Part shown: positions 9,214 to 17,104 of the stretch, piece after piece | Layout: every line of letters starts with the position of its first letter | How positions within the stretch are numbered: the stretch's first letter is position 1 | Source: DATATV01 sp036268615 | GTDB lineage: Bacteria > Actinomycetota > Actinomycetes > Mycobacteriales > Pseudonocardiaceae | Direction: 5' to 3' | Length of the DNA stretch: 64,000 nucleotides | Assembly: GCA_036268615.1 (NCBI GenBank) | Contig: DATATV010000147.1 | Location: 14,337 to 78,336 of the forward strand | Made by a program: the position numbers and the translations under genes | The notes under the pieces: generated by a model | Seen by the model: only the letters and a program-made list of their open reading frames with translations | Told to the model about the DNA's origin: nothing | The model's database searches: none

Positions 9214-10124
9214 GCGAGCAGACGATGCCACCGGGAGTGCTGTCCGTGCACGCACTCCCGGCGGACCACCACGACGGGCCGTGGGACGCGATCATCACCC
9301 CGCCGGAGGTGAAGGAACGCCTGCTGGGGACGGCGTTGTTCACCCTGGTGCACGGGCGCGCGCTGGCCGCGATGGCCGGCACGGTGCACGGGTTGATCGT
9401 GCTGGCCGGACCGACCGGGACCGGCAAGACGACGCTGGCCCGCGGTCTCGGCCAGGCCGCCGCGCTCGCGGTGGCCGACCGGGGCTCCACCACGTTCGTG
9501 GAGATCGATCCGCACGCCTTCCCCAGCGAGATGCTCGGCGAGAGCCAGCGCAACGTCAGCCGCCTGTTCCGGGACACCCTGCCCGAACTGGCCGCCCGGC
9601 GGCCACACACCCTGGTGCTGCTGGACGAGGTGGAGAGCTTCGCGGTCCGCCGGTCGGTCACCTCGCTGGAGACCAACCCGGTCGACGTGCACCGGGCCAC
9701 CGATGCCGTGCTGGCCGGCATCGACGACCTGGTCGCGCGCTGCCCGACCGTGGTGTTCGTGGTGACCACCAACTACGTGTCCGTGGTGGACGAGGCGTTC
9801 CTGTCCCGGGCCGACCTGGTGCTGGAGCTGGACCTGCCGGACGAGCCGACCAGGGCCGGCATCCTGCGCTCGGCGCTGAGCGAACTCGCGCTGCACTGGC
9901 CGGGGTTGCGGTCGCTGGCCGAGGACGAGGCGCTGCTGGCGACGTTGGCCGGCCGGACTAGTGGCTACGACGGTCGCCGGCTGCGCAAGCTGCCGTTGCG
10001 GGCGATCGCGGCCGGCCCCCGGCTGGCCAGGGAGCCGGCCGACCTCACCGCGGCGGATCTGCTGCGGGTACTGCCGGACGGAGATGTGAACGGGCACGCG
10101 GTGAGGCTGGATTCCGCGCGGTGA
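9210..10124 (+). CDS. AAA+ ATPase resembling TRIP13/Pch2
   Basis: 304 residues with a single AAA module. Walker A GPTGTGKTT is at 67-75, Walker B LVLLDEVES at 135-143, sensor-1 TTN at 186-188 and a probable arginine finger Arg200 in SRAD. The stretches EIDPHAFPSEMLGES, LLDEVES, TDAVLAGIDDL and VDEAFLSRADL parallel eukaryotic TRIP13/Pch2 (LIDEVESL, VVNAVLTQID, IDVAFVDRADI), a remodeller of HORMA proteins. Bacterial relatives act in CBASS beside HORMA and CD-NTase genes, but none is present here. The GTGA overlap with the bicupin suggests it remodels or activates a product of this operon; that is inference. Confidence 0.75.
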   Translation: MSEQTMPPGVLSVHALPADHHDGPWDAIITPPEVKERLLGTALFTLVHGRALAAMAGTVHGLIVLAGPTGTGKTTLARGLGQAAALAVADRGSTTFVEIDPHAFPSEMLGESQRNVSRLFRDTLPELAARRPHTLVLLDEVESFAVRRSVTSLETNPVDVHRATDAVLAGIDDLVARCPTVVFVVTTNYVSVVDEAFLSRADLVLELDLPDEPTRAGILRSALSELALHWPGLRSLAEDEALLATLAGRTSGYDGRRLRKLPLRAIAAGPRLAREPADLTAADLLRVLPDGDVNGHAVRLDSAR

Positions 10125-10146
10125 GGCGCCCTCGGCGAAAGTGCCG

Positions 10147-10190
10147 TTGACAGCACTTATGATCAGACCTATCGTAAGTCTGGTCATAAG
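10147..10190 (+). promoter_or_regulatory. ROK promoter with overlapping autoregulatory inverted repeat
   Basis: TTGACA (10147-10152), 17 bp and TATCGT (10170-10175) form a strong sigma-70-type promoter. A 13-bp inverted repeat, CTTATGATCAGAC (10156-10168) and GTCTGGTCATAAG (10178-10190), has one mismatch and a 9-bp spacer. It straddles the spacer, the -10 and the start point, ending within the ribosome-binding site. This is the classic layout for steric autorepression by the repressor encoded immediately downstream. Confidence 0.75.
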
Positions 10191-10199
10191 GAGGTTGCC

Positions 10200-11384
10200 G
10201 TGGAGCTCGGACGCCGGCGCATGGCCAACACGACCGACCTCGGTCGATGGAACGCCGAGGCCGTGCTCGACTGCCTGTACGACCGCGAGTCGCGGACGAA
10301 CGCCGAACTCGCCGCGGCGACCGGCCTTTCCCGGTCCACTGTGGAGCGGGCGCTCGATCTGCTGGTGGACCTCGGCGCCGCGGATCGGTCCGAGCCGGTC
10401 GCGTTGGCCAGCGGCCGGCCCGCCGTGCTCTACCGGCTGCGCCCCGAGTTCGGTTACCTGCTCGCGATCGACGTCGGTGCGAACACGGTGCGCGCCCGGG
10501 TCGACGACCTCGCCGGCCCGAGGCCGGGGCTGGATGCGGGGCCCGCCGAACCCGAATCGGTCCCGGCCGATCCGGCCCATCCGGCGCGGGTCCGGCTGGC
10601 CGCCGTCGCCCGGGTGACCGACCAGGCACTGGCCGGCGCGGGCATCGGTCGGGACCAGGTGCGCGCGGTAACCGTTGGCACGCCCGGCATCGTCGAGGCC
10701 GACGGCACCATCGTGCGCTCCCTGGTCGTCCGCTCCGACGACTGGGCGGGGGATGGGCTGCGCCTGTGGGTGGGTGAGCGGTTTCCGGCCGCGACGGTGT
10801 CCATCGACAACGACGCCAATCTCGCCGTGCTCGCCGAGCAGCGGTTCGGCGTCGCCGGCAGCGCCGAGGACGTCGTCGTGGTGCTCGCCGGTCGTCGGGT
10901 CGGGTTCGGCATCATCCACGGCGGTCGACTGCACCGCGGCGCGCACCACCAGGCCGGTGAGGCGGCCAACATCCGCGACTCCCGGTGGGGCCGCGCGAGC
11001 AGTTGGCTCTACGGCCGGCAGGCCGAGGCGGCCGAACTGTTCGCCGCGGCGCAGGCCGGCCAGCAGACCGCGATCGACGACGTCGCCGAGTTCGTCGACC
11101 TGCTCGGCATGGCGTTCGCCGAGATCGTGCACACCATCGACCCCGAACTGATCGTGCTTGGTGGGGCGCTTTCCCTTGCCGGGCCGGCAATCCGCGACCC
11201 GCTCGGCAAACGGTTCACGAGGGCCTGCCACGGCATGGTCGAACCGGAGTTGCGGCTGTCCACCCTCGGTCGCCGTGCCGTGCTGCTCGGCGCGGCCGAA
11301 CACGCCCGGCGGCAGGCGTTCGACCACCTGCTTGACGACGCCCGACCACAACTGCCGAACGCGACACCGAGGAGGCGGTCATGA
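10200..11384 (+). CDS. ROK-family transcriptional repressor
   Basis: 394 residues. An N-terminal winged helix (RTNAELAAATGLSRSTVERALDLL, about 33-56) is followed by a ROK sugar-kinase-like domain (YLLAIDVGANTVRARVDDL, TVGTPGIVEADG, SIDNDANLAVLAEQ, IDPELIVLGGALS). The usual ROK zinc-site pattern with Cys residues is not seen; GRLHRGAHHQAGEAANI occupies the equivalent loop. GTG at 10200 is chosen because AAGGAGG lies 5 nt upstream. It has its own promoter with an operator-like inverted repeat and overlaps the oxidoreductase gene by 4 bp. ROK regulators normally sense sugars or their phosphates, giving a hint of a carbohydrate-like effector. Confidence 0.88.
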   Translation: MELGRRRMANTTDLGRWNAEAVLDCLYDRESRTNAELAAATGLSRSTVERALDLLVDLGAADRSEPVALASGRPAVLYRLRPEFGYLLAIDVGANTVRARVDDLAGPRPGLDAGPAEPESVPADPAHPARVRLAAVARVTDQALAGAGIGRDQVRAVTVGTPGIVEADGTIVRSLVVRSDDWAGDGLRLWVGERFPAATVSIDNDANLAVLAEQRFGVAGSAEDVVVVLAGRRVGFGIIHGGRLHRGAHHQAGEAANIRDSRWGRASSWLYGRQAEAAELFAAAQAGQQTAIDDVAEFVDLLGMAFAEIVHTIDPELIVLGGALSLAGPAIRDPLGKRFTRACHGMVEPELRLSTLGRRAVLLGAAEHARRQAFDHLLDDARPQLPNATPRRRS

Positions 11385-12697
11385 CCGCACCCACCAATCC
11401 TGTTCGCGTCGCGGTGCTCGGCGCCGGCGTGCGCGGCCGGGACCACGGCCGGCGCATCCGCCGCAGCGGCGGGTTGATCACGGCCGTCGCCGAACCCGAC
11501 GACGGGCGGCGCGCGCGGTTCGCCGTCGACCACGACCTGCCGCCCTCGGCGTGCTTCACCGACTGGCGTGACCTCGCCGAGCACGCCGCGGACCGGGCCG
11601 ATGCGGTGCTCATCACCACCCAGGACGACGACCACGCCGATTCGTGCGTGCGCTTCGCCGAACTCGGCCGGCACATCCTGTGCGAGAAACCAATGGCACC
11701 GACCGAACCCGACGCGGCCCGGATGGTCGCCGCGGTCGCACGCGCGGGCGTGCTCTTCGCCGTGCTGCACCCGTTGCGCTACATGCCCTACACCGACGTG
11801 ATCAAGCAACTCGTGCGGGCCGGCCGGATCGGCCGCATCGTCAACGTCCAACACCTCGAACCCGTTGGGGCCTGGCACTTCGCCCACTCCTACGTGCGCG
11901 GCAACTGGCGCAACGAGCAGGAGTCCAGTTCGCTGCTGATGGCCAAGTGCTGCCACGACCTGGACTGGCTGTCCTACCTGATCGAGGCGCAGCCGGTGCG
12001 GGTCGCCTCCTTCGGCGGCCTGAGCCACTTCACCAGGGACAACCAGCCCGTCGGCGCGGCCGACCGCTGTCTCGACTGCGCGGTCGAGGCCGACTGCCCG
12101 TTTTCCGCGCCGCGCCTATACCGGTCCTGTTTCGGCGACCGCGACCGCGAACACTGGCCGTTGAGCGTGGTCACGCCGACCCCGACCGAGGAGGCGTTGA
12201 CCGCAGCGCTCGCGCACGGCCCGTACGGGCGTTGCGTCTACGCCTGCGACAACGATGTCGTCGATCACCAGGTGGTCGCGCTGGACTACGACAACGGGGT
12301 CACCGCGACGCACACCGTCACCGCGTTCACCGAGATGAGCCACCGCCGGACGCGGATCTTCGGCACCCACGGCAGCATCGAATGCGACGGCCGGCAGGTG
12401 ATCATGCACGACTTCCGCGCCCACCCGACCGTCACCGCGACCACCATCGACCTGGCCGAGCACAGCGACCGCGCTGATCACGGCATCGCCGACCACGGCG
12501 ACGGGGACCGCGCGGCGATCGCCGCGTTCCTCACCGCTGTCGCCACCGGCGACACCAGCCTCATCCGGTCCGGCCCGCGCGAATCCCTTGCCAGCCACCG
12601 GGTCGTGTGGGCCGCCGAGCACGCCCGGCACACCAACACGACGGTCCGTTTCACGGACCTCCCGCCCACCCGAGAGCGTCCAGGAGCGTTGCGATGA
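11381..12697 (+). CDS. Gfo/Idh/MocA-family NAD(P)-dependent oxidoreductase
   Basis: 438 residues with an N-terminal Rossmann fold (RVAVLGAGVRGRDHG, about 8-22), the family motif CEKP (ILCEKPMAPTEPDA) and a C-terminal alpha/beta substrate domain (SLLMAKCCHDLDWLSYLI with the catalytic-region His). A cysteine cluster, CLDC-x5-C, precedes LYRSCF and may bind a metal or form disulfides; this occurs in one Gfo/Idh subgroup. Enzymes of the family oxidise sugars, inositols or their derivatives. It is translationally coupled to ROK upstream and the lipoprotein downstream, supporting a role in handling a polyol- or sugar-like compound. Confidence 0.85.
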   Translation: MTAPTNPVRVAVLGAGVRGRDHGRRIRRSGGLITAVAEPDDGRRARFAVDHDLPPSACFTDWRDLAEHAADRADAVLITTQDDDHADSCVRFAELGRHILCEKPMAPTEPDAARMVAAVARAGVLFAVLHPLRYMPYTDVIKQLVRAGRIGRIVNVQHLEPVGAWHFAHSYVRGNWRNEQESSSLLMAKCCHDLDWLSYLIEAQPVRVASFGGLSHFTRDNQPVGAADRCLDCAVEADCPFSAPRLYRSCFGDRDREHWPLSVVTPTPTEEALTAALAHGPYGRCVYACDNDVVDHQVVALDYDNGVTATHTVTAFTEMSHRRTRIFGTHGSIECDGRQVIMHDFRAHPTVTATTIDLAEHSDRADHGIADHGDGDRAAIAAFLTAVATGDTSLIRSGPRESLASHRVVWAAEHARHTNTTVRFTDLPPTRERPGALR

Positions 12698-13806
12698 CCA
12701 GGACACAAGTGCTCGCGGTGCTGCTCGCCGGCGCACTGTTCGGCTGCCTCACCGCGTGCTCGACCGCGCCGGCCGCGCCCACCGAACCGGAGCTGACCGG
12801 AGTCCGTGCGGTCACCGTCCCCGTCGGCACCCCGCAGTCCCTCCCGCCGGGTGACCTGACGGTCAAGGACCGCAACTGCGGCGAACTGACGGGTCCGCAC
12901 TACACGGTCGGCATCGCGTGGATCGCGACCGGCCAGGTGCTCGACGAGTTTTCGGCGCAGTACCTCGACGTCCAGCCGATCCAGGCCGCGCCGGGACAAC
13001 GGTTGACCATCGTGTCGATCGACCCGACCGTGACCGAGGCGCCGTTCGCCGCGAGTGACCCGATCTTCGTCGACGCGGTTGTCGACGGGCACGCCACGAC
13101 GCTGCCCGGCCTCCCGCTGCCGGACACGTCGCCGATGCCCGCGTCGAACGGTGAGCTGATCATGATCAGCGCGCCGACCACCGCGACCCTGCAACTGCGG
13201 GCGACCGACGACGGCCGCGCGCAGCTACTCGACCTGCGCACCGGCCAGCAGAGCGGCAGCGCGTTCACGCACCGGGACAGCACCGTCGACGGCACGCCGT
13301 CGGCGACGTCGAACGCGCGGCTGACCGGCCCCGGGCACACCGCGACGGCGACGCTGTCCGCGGCGCCCGCGTTCACCGTCGACCCGAATCAGGTGGCCAC
13401 GACGCACAGCGTCGGCCTGGCCGACTATCAGGAGGGGATCGGCTGGGCACCGCCGGGCCAGGCGTTCGCCACGCTCTCCGCGCCCCAGGTGTCCTGCGTG
13501 CAGCCATCGGACGACTGGTTCTGTGCCGCGTACACGTTGGACTTCACCGACTCGACTGCCTTCAGTTTCACCCCGACGGGTGGCACCGCGATACCGGCTG
13601 ATGCCCAGGACCGCACGGTCAACCTGGACGGCGTCCCCGACGACTCGTCCAACGCCGTCATCTTCCGCGTGCCCGCGACGACCACCGGCGGCACCATCAC
13701 CTGGAACCTCGGCGCCGCACACCCGACGACCGACACGACGGACGGCACGATGCACTGGTCGACGCCGCCGCAGCCGTTCACGATCGCCGTCACCTTCGGG
13801 AAGTAG
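12694..13806 (+). CDS. Unrecognised secreted lipoprotein
   Basis: 370 residues with a short hydrophobic signal and lipobox LTAC (Cys22). The mature protein is rich in Thr, Ala, Pro and beta-strand-like patches with few charged residues, resembling a beta-sandwich surface protein, but no family is recognised. Three Cys after the signal (in RNCGE, QVSCVQ and WFCAAY) could form disulfides. The ATG overlaps the stop of the oxidoreductase gene by 4 bp with CAGGAGCG upstream, so it belongs to the ROK operon. A role on the cell surface, such as binding the metabolised ligand, would be guesswork. Confidence 0.7.
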   Translation: MTRTQVLAVLLAGALFGCLTACSTAPAAPTEPELTGVRAVTVPVGTPQSLPPGDLTVKDRNCGELTGPHYTVGIAWIATGQVLDEFSAQYLDVQPIQAAPGQRLTIVSIDPTVTEAPFAASDPIFVDAVVDGHATTLPGLPLPDTSPMPASNGELIMISAPTTATLQLRATDDGRAQLLDLRTGQQSGSAFTHRDSTVDGTPSATSNARLTGPGHTATATLSAAPAFTVDPNQVATTHSVGLADYQEGIGWAPPGQAFATLSAPQVSCVQPSDDWFCAAYTLDFTDSTAFSFTPTGGTAIPADAQDRTVNLDGVPDDSSNAVIFRVPATTTGGTITWNLGAAHPTTDTTDGTMHWSTPPQPFTIAVTFGK

Positions 13807-13813
13807 GAGCATC

Positions 13814-14056
13814 GTGCGTCGCCCGACTGTCGGACATGCCCGTGCGGTGCGTGCGAGCGTGGGCGACCTGGAGCGGGTCGCCCGGGTGAAACTCAGCGAG
13901 GGCGCCGAGTTCAGCGAGTCGACCGTCGTGGACACGGCGAGCTTCGTGCGGATCAACTTCGCCACCGACGCCGCCACCGACGCCGCGACCCTCACCGAGA
14001 TCCTGCGGCGGGTCGGCGCCGTACTCCTCCGCGGCGCGGACCCGCGCCGCGGGTAG
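13814..14056 (+). CDS. Small hypothetical protein (80 aa)
   Basis: A GTG start with AGGAG 5 nt upstream follows the lipoprotein stop by 7 bp. The product is soluble, charged and without signal or membrane segments, with an Ala/Thr-rich part (NFATDAATDAATLTEIL) and a basic tail. No family is recognised. Spacing and ribosome-binding site suggest it is the last gene of the ROK operon. It ends only 2 bp from the end of the convergent osmoprotectant operon, leaving no room for a separate terminator. Confidence 0.5.
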   Translation: MRRPTVGHARAVRASVGDLERVARVKLSEGAEFSESTVVDTASFVRINFATDAATDAATLTEILRRVGAVLLRGADPRRG

Positions 14057-14058
14057 GG

Positions 14059-15072
14059 CTAGCTCTGTTCGTTCGTGACGAAACCCTGCTGGATCATCCA
14101 GTCCTTGGCCACATCCGCCCAGTCCCGGCCCAGCACATCCACCTGGTAGCTCATGGCGATGATCTGCTTGTTGGTCAGCCGGTCGGAGATCGGCTGGAGG
14201 ACCTGGGCGATCTGCGGATACCGGTCCGTGAGTTCCTTGCGGATCGTCACCGCGCCGGCATAACTGGGAAAGAACTTCTGATCGTCGCTCAGCACGGTCA
14301 GGTTCAATGACTGGGTGCGCGCGTCGGTGGCGAAGATCTCGCCGAAGTTGCACGCCTTCGCGTCCGCGGTGGCCGCGTACACCGCGCCGGTGTCCAGGAT
14401 CTGGATGCGCGACTGTGGAACGGTCATCCCGTATTTCTTGACCAGGCCGGGGAAACCGTCGTTGCGGCTGGCGAACTCGCTCTCCAGGCAGAAGGTCGCC
14501 GCCGACGGGTCCTTCTTGGCCAGTTGGGCCAACTGGGACAGCGTGTGCACGCCGTAGCGTTGGGCCACCTGCTGGCTCTCGGCGAGCGCATAGGTGTCGT
14601 TGAACGGAGCCAGCGCGATCCAGTTGATACCCAGCTTCAGGTCGCTGGCCCGAACGGCGTTGAACATCGCGCGGGGATCGGCGATCGGATCGGTGTTGCC
14701 CTGGTAGCTGATCCACGCGGTGCCGGTGTAGTCCCACATCATGTCGATCTGCCCCTGCTGCAACGCCAGCCGGGCGCTGTTGGAGCCCTCGATGTCGGTC
14801 AGGTCGCGGACGTTCATCCCGGCCGCCTGCAGGGCGTACTCGGCGATGTAGCCGAGCAGGATGTTCTCGGTGAAGTCCTTGGAGCCCACCGTGATCGGCA
14901 CTCCACGCAGCGCGGCGACGGGTTGGATCGAGCCGGGCCCGACCTGGAAGGGCACCGCCCCACCGGATTCCAGTCCGCAGCCGGCGACCACACCGGACAA
15001 CAGGCTCACCGCGGACAGCAGGCCCAGCAGTCGCCGGACCGGTCCGCCACGCCGCAGCAGTGCTCCCCGCAT
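14059..15072 (-). CDS. Osmoprotectant ABC importer binding lipoprotein, OpuCC/ProX type
   Basis: 337 residues with lipobox VVAGC (Cys32). The OpuAC-family start VGSKDFTENILLGYIAEYAL and the aromatic-rich ligand segment MMWDYTGTAWISYQ are clear, and aromatic cages of this type bind quaternary amines such as glycine betaine or choline. It is the last gene of a four-gene leftward operon and overlaps the preceding permease gene by one base. Related family members can bind other quaternary thio-compounds, so the ligand is a family-level inference. Confidence 0.88.
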   Translation of the reverse strand: MRGALLRRGGPVRRLLGLLSAVSLLSGVVAGCGLESGGAVPFQVGPGSIQPVAALRGVPITVGSKDFTENILLGYIAEYALQAAGMNVRDLTDIEGSNSARLALQQGQIDMMWDYTGTAWISYQGNTDPIADPRAMFNAVRASDLKLGINWIALAPFNDTYALAESQQVAQRYGVHTLSQLAQLAKKDPSAATFCLESEFASRNDGFPGLVKKYGMTVPQSRIQILDTGAVYAATADAKACNFGEIFATDARTQSLNLTVLSDDQKFFPSYAGAVTIRKELTDRYPQIAQVLQPISDRLTNKQIIAMSYQVDVLGRDWADVAKDWMIQQGFVTNEQS

Positions 15073-15857
15073 CAGCGCAGTCCCTTCGGCCCCAGCCAGT
15101 GTTCGGCCACCCCGCCGAGCCAGTCGACCAGCAGGGCCAGCGCTACCGCGAGCACCGCGCCGACCACCAGTACGGGGAACCGGGACAGTTTGTAGCCGGT
15201 GGTGATCAGGTCCCCGAGCCCACCACCGCCGACGAAGGTGGCCAGGGTCGCGGTGCCGACCGCGAGCACCAGTGAGGTGCGCAGGCCGGCCAGGATGTAG
15301 GGCACCGCCAACGGCAGTTCGATCCGGCGGAGCACCGCGGTCGCCGACATGCCGATGCCCCGGCCGGCCTCCACCAGCGTCGGGTCCACACTGTTCAACC
15401 CGAGTATTGTGTTGCGCAGCACCGGAAGCAGCGAATAGAAGGCGATCGGCAGCACCGAGACCCAGAACCCGACCCAGCCGGTGAACAGAAAGAACAACAC
15501 CAGCACACCGATGGACGGGGCGGCCTGCCCGATGTTGGCGATGGCCAGGAACACCGGGGCCGCGAACCGGGCCCAGCGCCGGGACAGCACGGTGCCCAGC
15601 GGCACGGCGACGGCCAGCACGATCGCCACCACCATGGCGGTGAGCTTGATGTGCTGCCAGGTGAGCAGCAGGATTGTCGGGGCGTTGATGTTGCGCTGCT
15701 CGATGTCGTCAAGGTTGCCGGTGAACACCCAGATCAGTACCGCGGCCACCACCAGCAGCACCACGATCGGCTGAGCCAGCAACCGGAGATTCTCCGCGCG
15801 CCGCGACGCGGAGTCCGTGTTGAGTCCCGGGGGAGCGACGTCGGCGTCGGTGCTCAC
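15072..15857 (-). CDS. Osmoprotectant ABC importer permease (second)
   Basis: 261-residue BPD_transp_1 permease with five to six membrane helices. The EAA-like loop is LVEAGRGIGMSATAVLRRIELPLAVPYILAG in its central part, and TATLATFVGGGGLGDLI follows, as in OpuCB/OpuCD and ProW-like proteins. An N-terminal polar tail of about 27 residues precedes the first helix. It overlaps the ATPase gene by 4 bp and pairs with the permease at 17097-17744 to form a heterodimeric channel. Confidence 0.88.
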   Translation of the reverse strand: MSTDADVAPPGLNTDSASRRAENLRLLAQPIVVLLVVAAVLIWVFTGNLDDIEQRNINAPTILLLTWQHIKLTAMVVAIVLAVAVPLGTVLSRRWARFAAPVFLAIANIGQAAPSIGVLVLFFLFTGWVGFWVSVLPIAFYSLLPVLRNTILGLNSVDPTLVEAGRGIGMSATAVLRRIELPLAVPYILAGLRTSLVLAVGTATLATFVGGGGLGDLITTGYKLSRFPVLVVGAVLAVALALLVDWLGGVAEHWLGPKGLR

Positions 15858-17104
15858 GACGCGCTCTCCGGTTCGGCGGTGGACTCCGCAGTGGACTCCG
15901 CGGTGGACTCCGTCGCGGGCTGGCCGGCCGTGGTGTCGTGGTCGTGCTCGTGTTCCTCGCGCAACTGCCGGACGATGTTCATCACGGTGTCGATCTCGAC
16001 GACGCCGTCGTACTCGCCCCGCGCCTTGGTGACCACCGCCGAGCCGCCTTCGGTGAGGATGGCCTCCAGCGCGTCCTGGAGGGTGGACTGCCGGGTGACC
16101 AGGTCACTGATCGGCTTGCCGAGGGCGGTCAGCGAACCGGCCGTGGCCAGGTCGCGGACGTGCACCCAGCGCAGCGGCCTGCGGCGGGCGTCGAGGATCA
16201 GTCCGAAGCCGCGTCGCTGGTCGACCAGCCGTTGGCGCAGCGCGGAGGGCGCCTCGTCCTCGGTGGCGGTGACCGCGTCGGCCAGGTCCACGTCGCGTAC
16301 CCGCAACAGGGTGAGCTGTTTGAGCGAGGCGCCCGCGCCGACGAATCCGGCGACGGTGTCGTCGGCCGGATTGGCCAGAATGGCTTCCGGGGTGTCGTAC
16401 TGCAGGATCTTCGACTGCGGGCCGAGCACCGCGATCCGGTCACCGAGCTTGACCGCCTCGTCGAAGTCGTGCGTGACGAACACGATCGTCTTGCGCAGTT
16501 CGGCTTGCAGCCGCATGAGTTCGTCCTGCAGGTTTCCCCGGGTGATCGGGTCCACCGCGCCGAAGGGCTCGTCCATCAGCAACACCGGCGGGTCGGCGGC
16601 CAGCGCCCTGGCGACGCCGATTCGCTGCTGCTGCCCGCCGGAGAGCTGTCGCGGATAGCGGTCCCGGAACTCGGCCGGGTCGAGACCGACCAGGTCCAGC
16701 ATCTCCTCGACCCGGTCGGCGACCCGCTTGCGGGGCCAGCCCAACAGGCCGGGCACCATGCCGATGTTCTGCCCGACGGTCATGTGCGGGAACAGTCCGG
16801 CCTGCTGGATCGCGTAGCCGACCTGCCGGCGCAGCCGGTCGGGGTTGATGGACAAGGCGTTCTGGCCGCCGATGGTGATCGAGCCCGCCGTCGGCTCGAT
16901 CAGCCGGTTGATCATCTTCATGGTGGTGGTCTTGCCGCAGCCCGACGGTCCGACCAGCACCGAGATCTCGCCGGCCGGCAGCGTCATGGTGACATCGTCC
17001 ACCGCGGGGGACGCTTGGCCGGGATAGCGCTTGGTGACCCCGACGAGCTGGATCTCAACCCCGCTGACCTTCGGGTCTTCCTGTTCGGCCGGGTGCTCAG
17101 CCAC
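15854..17104 (-). CDS. Osmoprotectant ABC importer ATPase with CBS domains, OpuCA/ProV type
   Basis: 416 residues. Walker A GPSGCGKTT, Q-loop AIQQAGLFPHMTV, signature LSGGQQQR, Walker B VLLMDEP and H-loop VTHD are in order, followed by a C-terminal regulatory part (about 270-385) with the layout of paired CBS motifs, which in OpuA-type ATPases sense ionic strength. The tail after residue 385 is acidic and His-rich (EEHEHDHD) and ends in a low-complexity run encoded by three 12-bp repeats. It is flanked by its two permeases with short overlaps. Confidence 0.9.
   Translation of the reverse strand: MAEHPAEQEDPKVSGVEIQLVGVTKRYPGQASPAVDDVTMTLPAGEISVLVGPSGCGKTTTMKMINRLIEPTAGSITIGGQNALSINPDRLRRQVGYAIQQAGLFPHMTVGQNIGMVPGLLGWPRKRVADRVEEMLDLVGLDPAEFRDRYPRQLSGGQQQRIGVARALAADPPVLLMDEPFGAVDPITRGNLQDELMRLQAELRKTIVFVTHDFDEAVKLGDRIAVLGPQSKILQYDTPEAILANPADDTVAGFVGAGASLKQLTLLRVRDVDLADAVTATEDEAPSALRQRLVDQRRGFGLILDARRRPLRWVHVRDLATAGSLTALGKPISDLVTRQSTLQDALEAILTEGGSAVVTKARGEYDGVVEIDTVMNIVRQLREEHEHDHDTTAGQPATESTAESTAESTAEPESAS
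15877..15912. repeat. Three tandem 12-bp units in the ATPase 3' end
   Basis: The unit CGGTGGACTCCG is present three times (the middle copy has one change). On the coding strand it gives repeated Ala-Glu-Ser-Thr units in the C-terminal tail of the osmoprotectant ATPase. The 12-bp period keeps frame, so copy number can vary without breaking the gene. Confidence 0.85.

Noticed and set aside
9210..10124. CBASS-type defence system around the TRIP13-like ATPase
   Set aside because: No CD-NTase, HORMA protein or effector nuclease/phospholipase gene is near; neighbours are a transporter, a bicupin and a ROK regulator.
8931..11351. 806-codon minus-strand open frame
   Set aside because: It crosses the bicupin, AAA and ROK genes on the opposite strand, has no family features and no ribosome-binding site.
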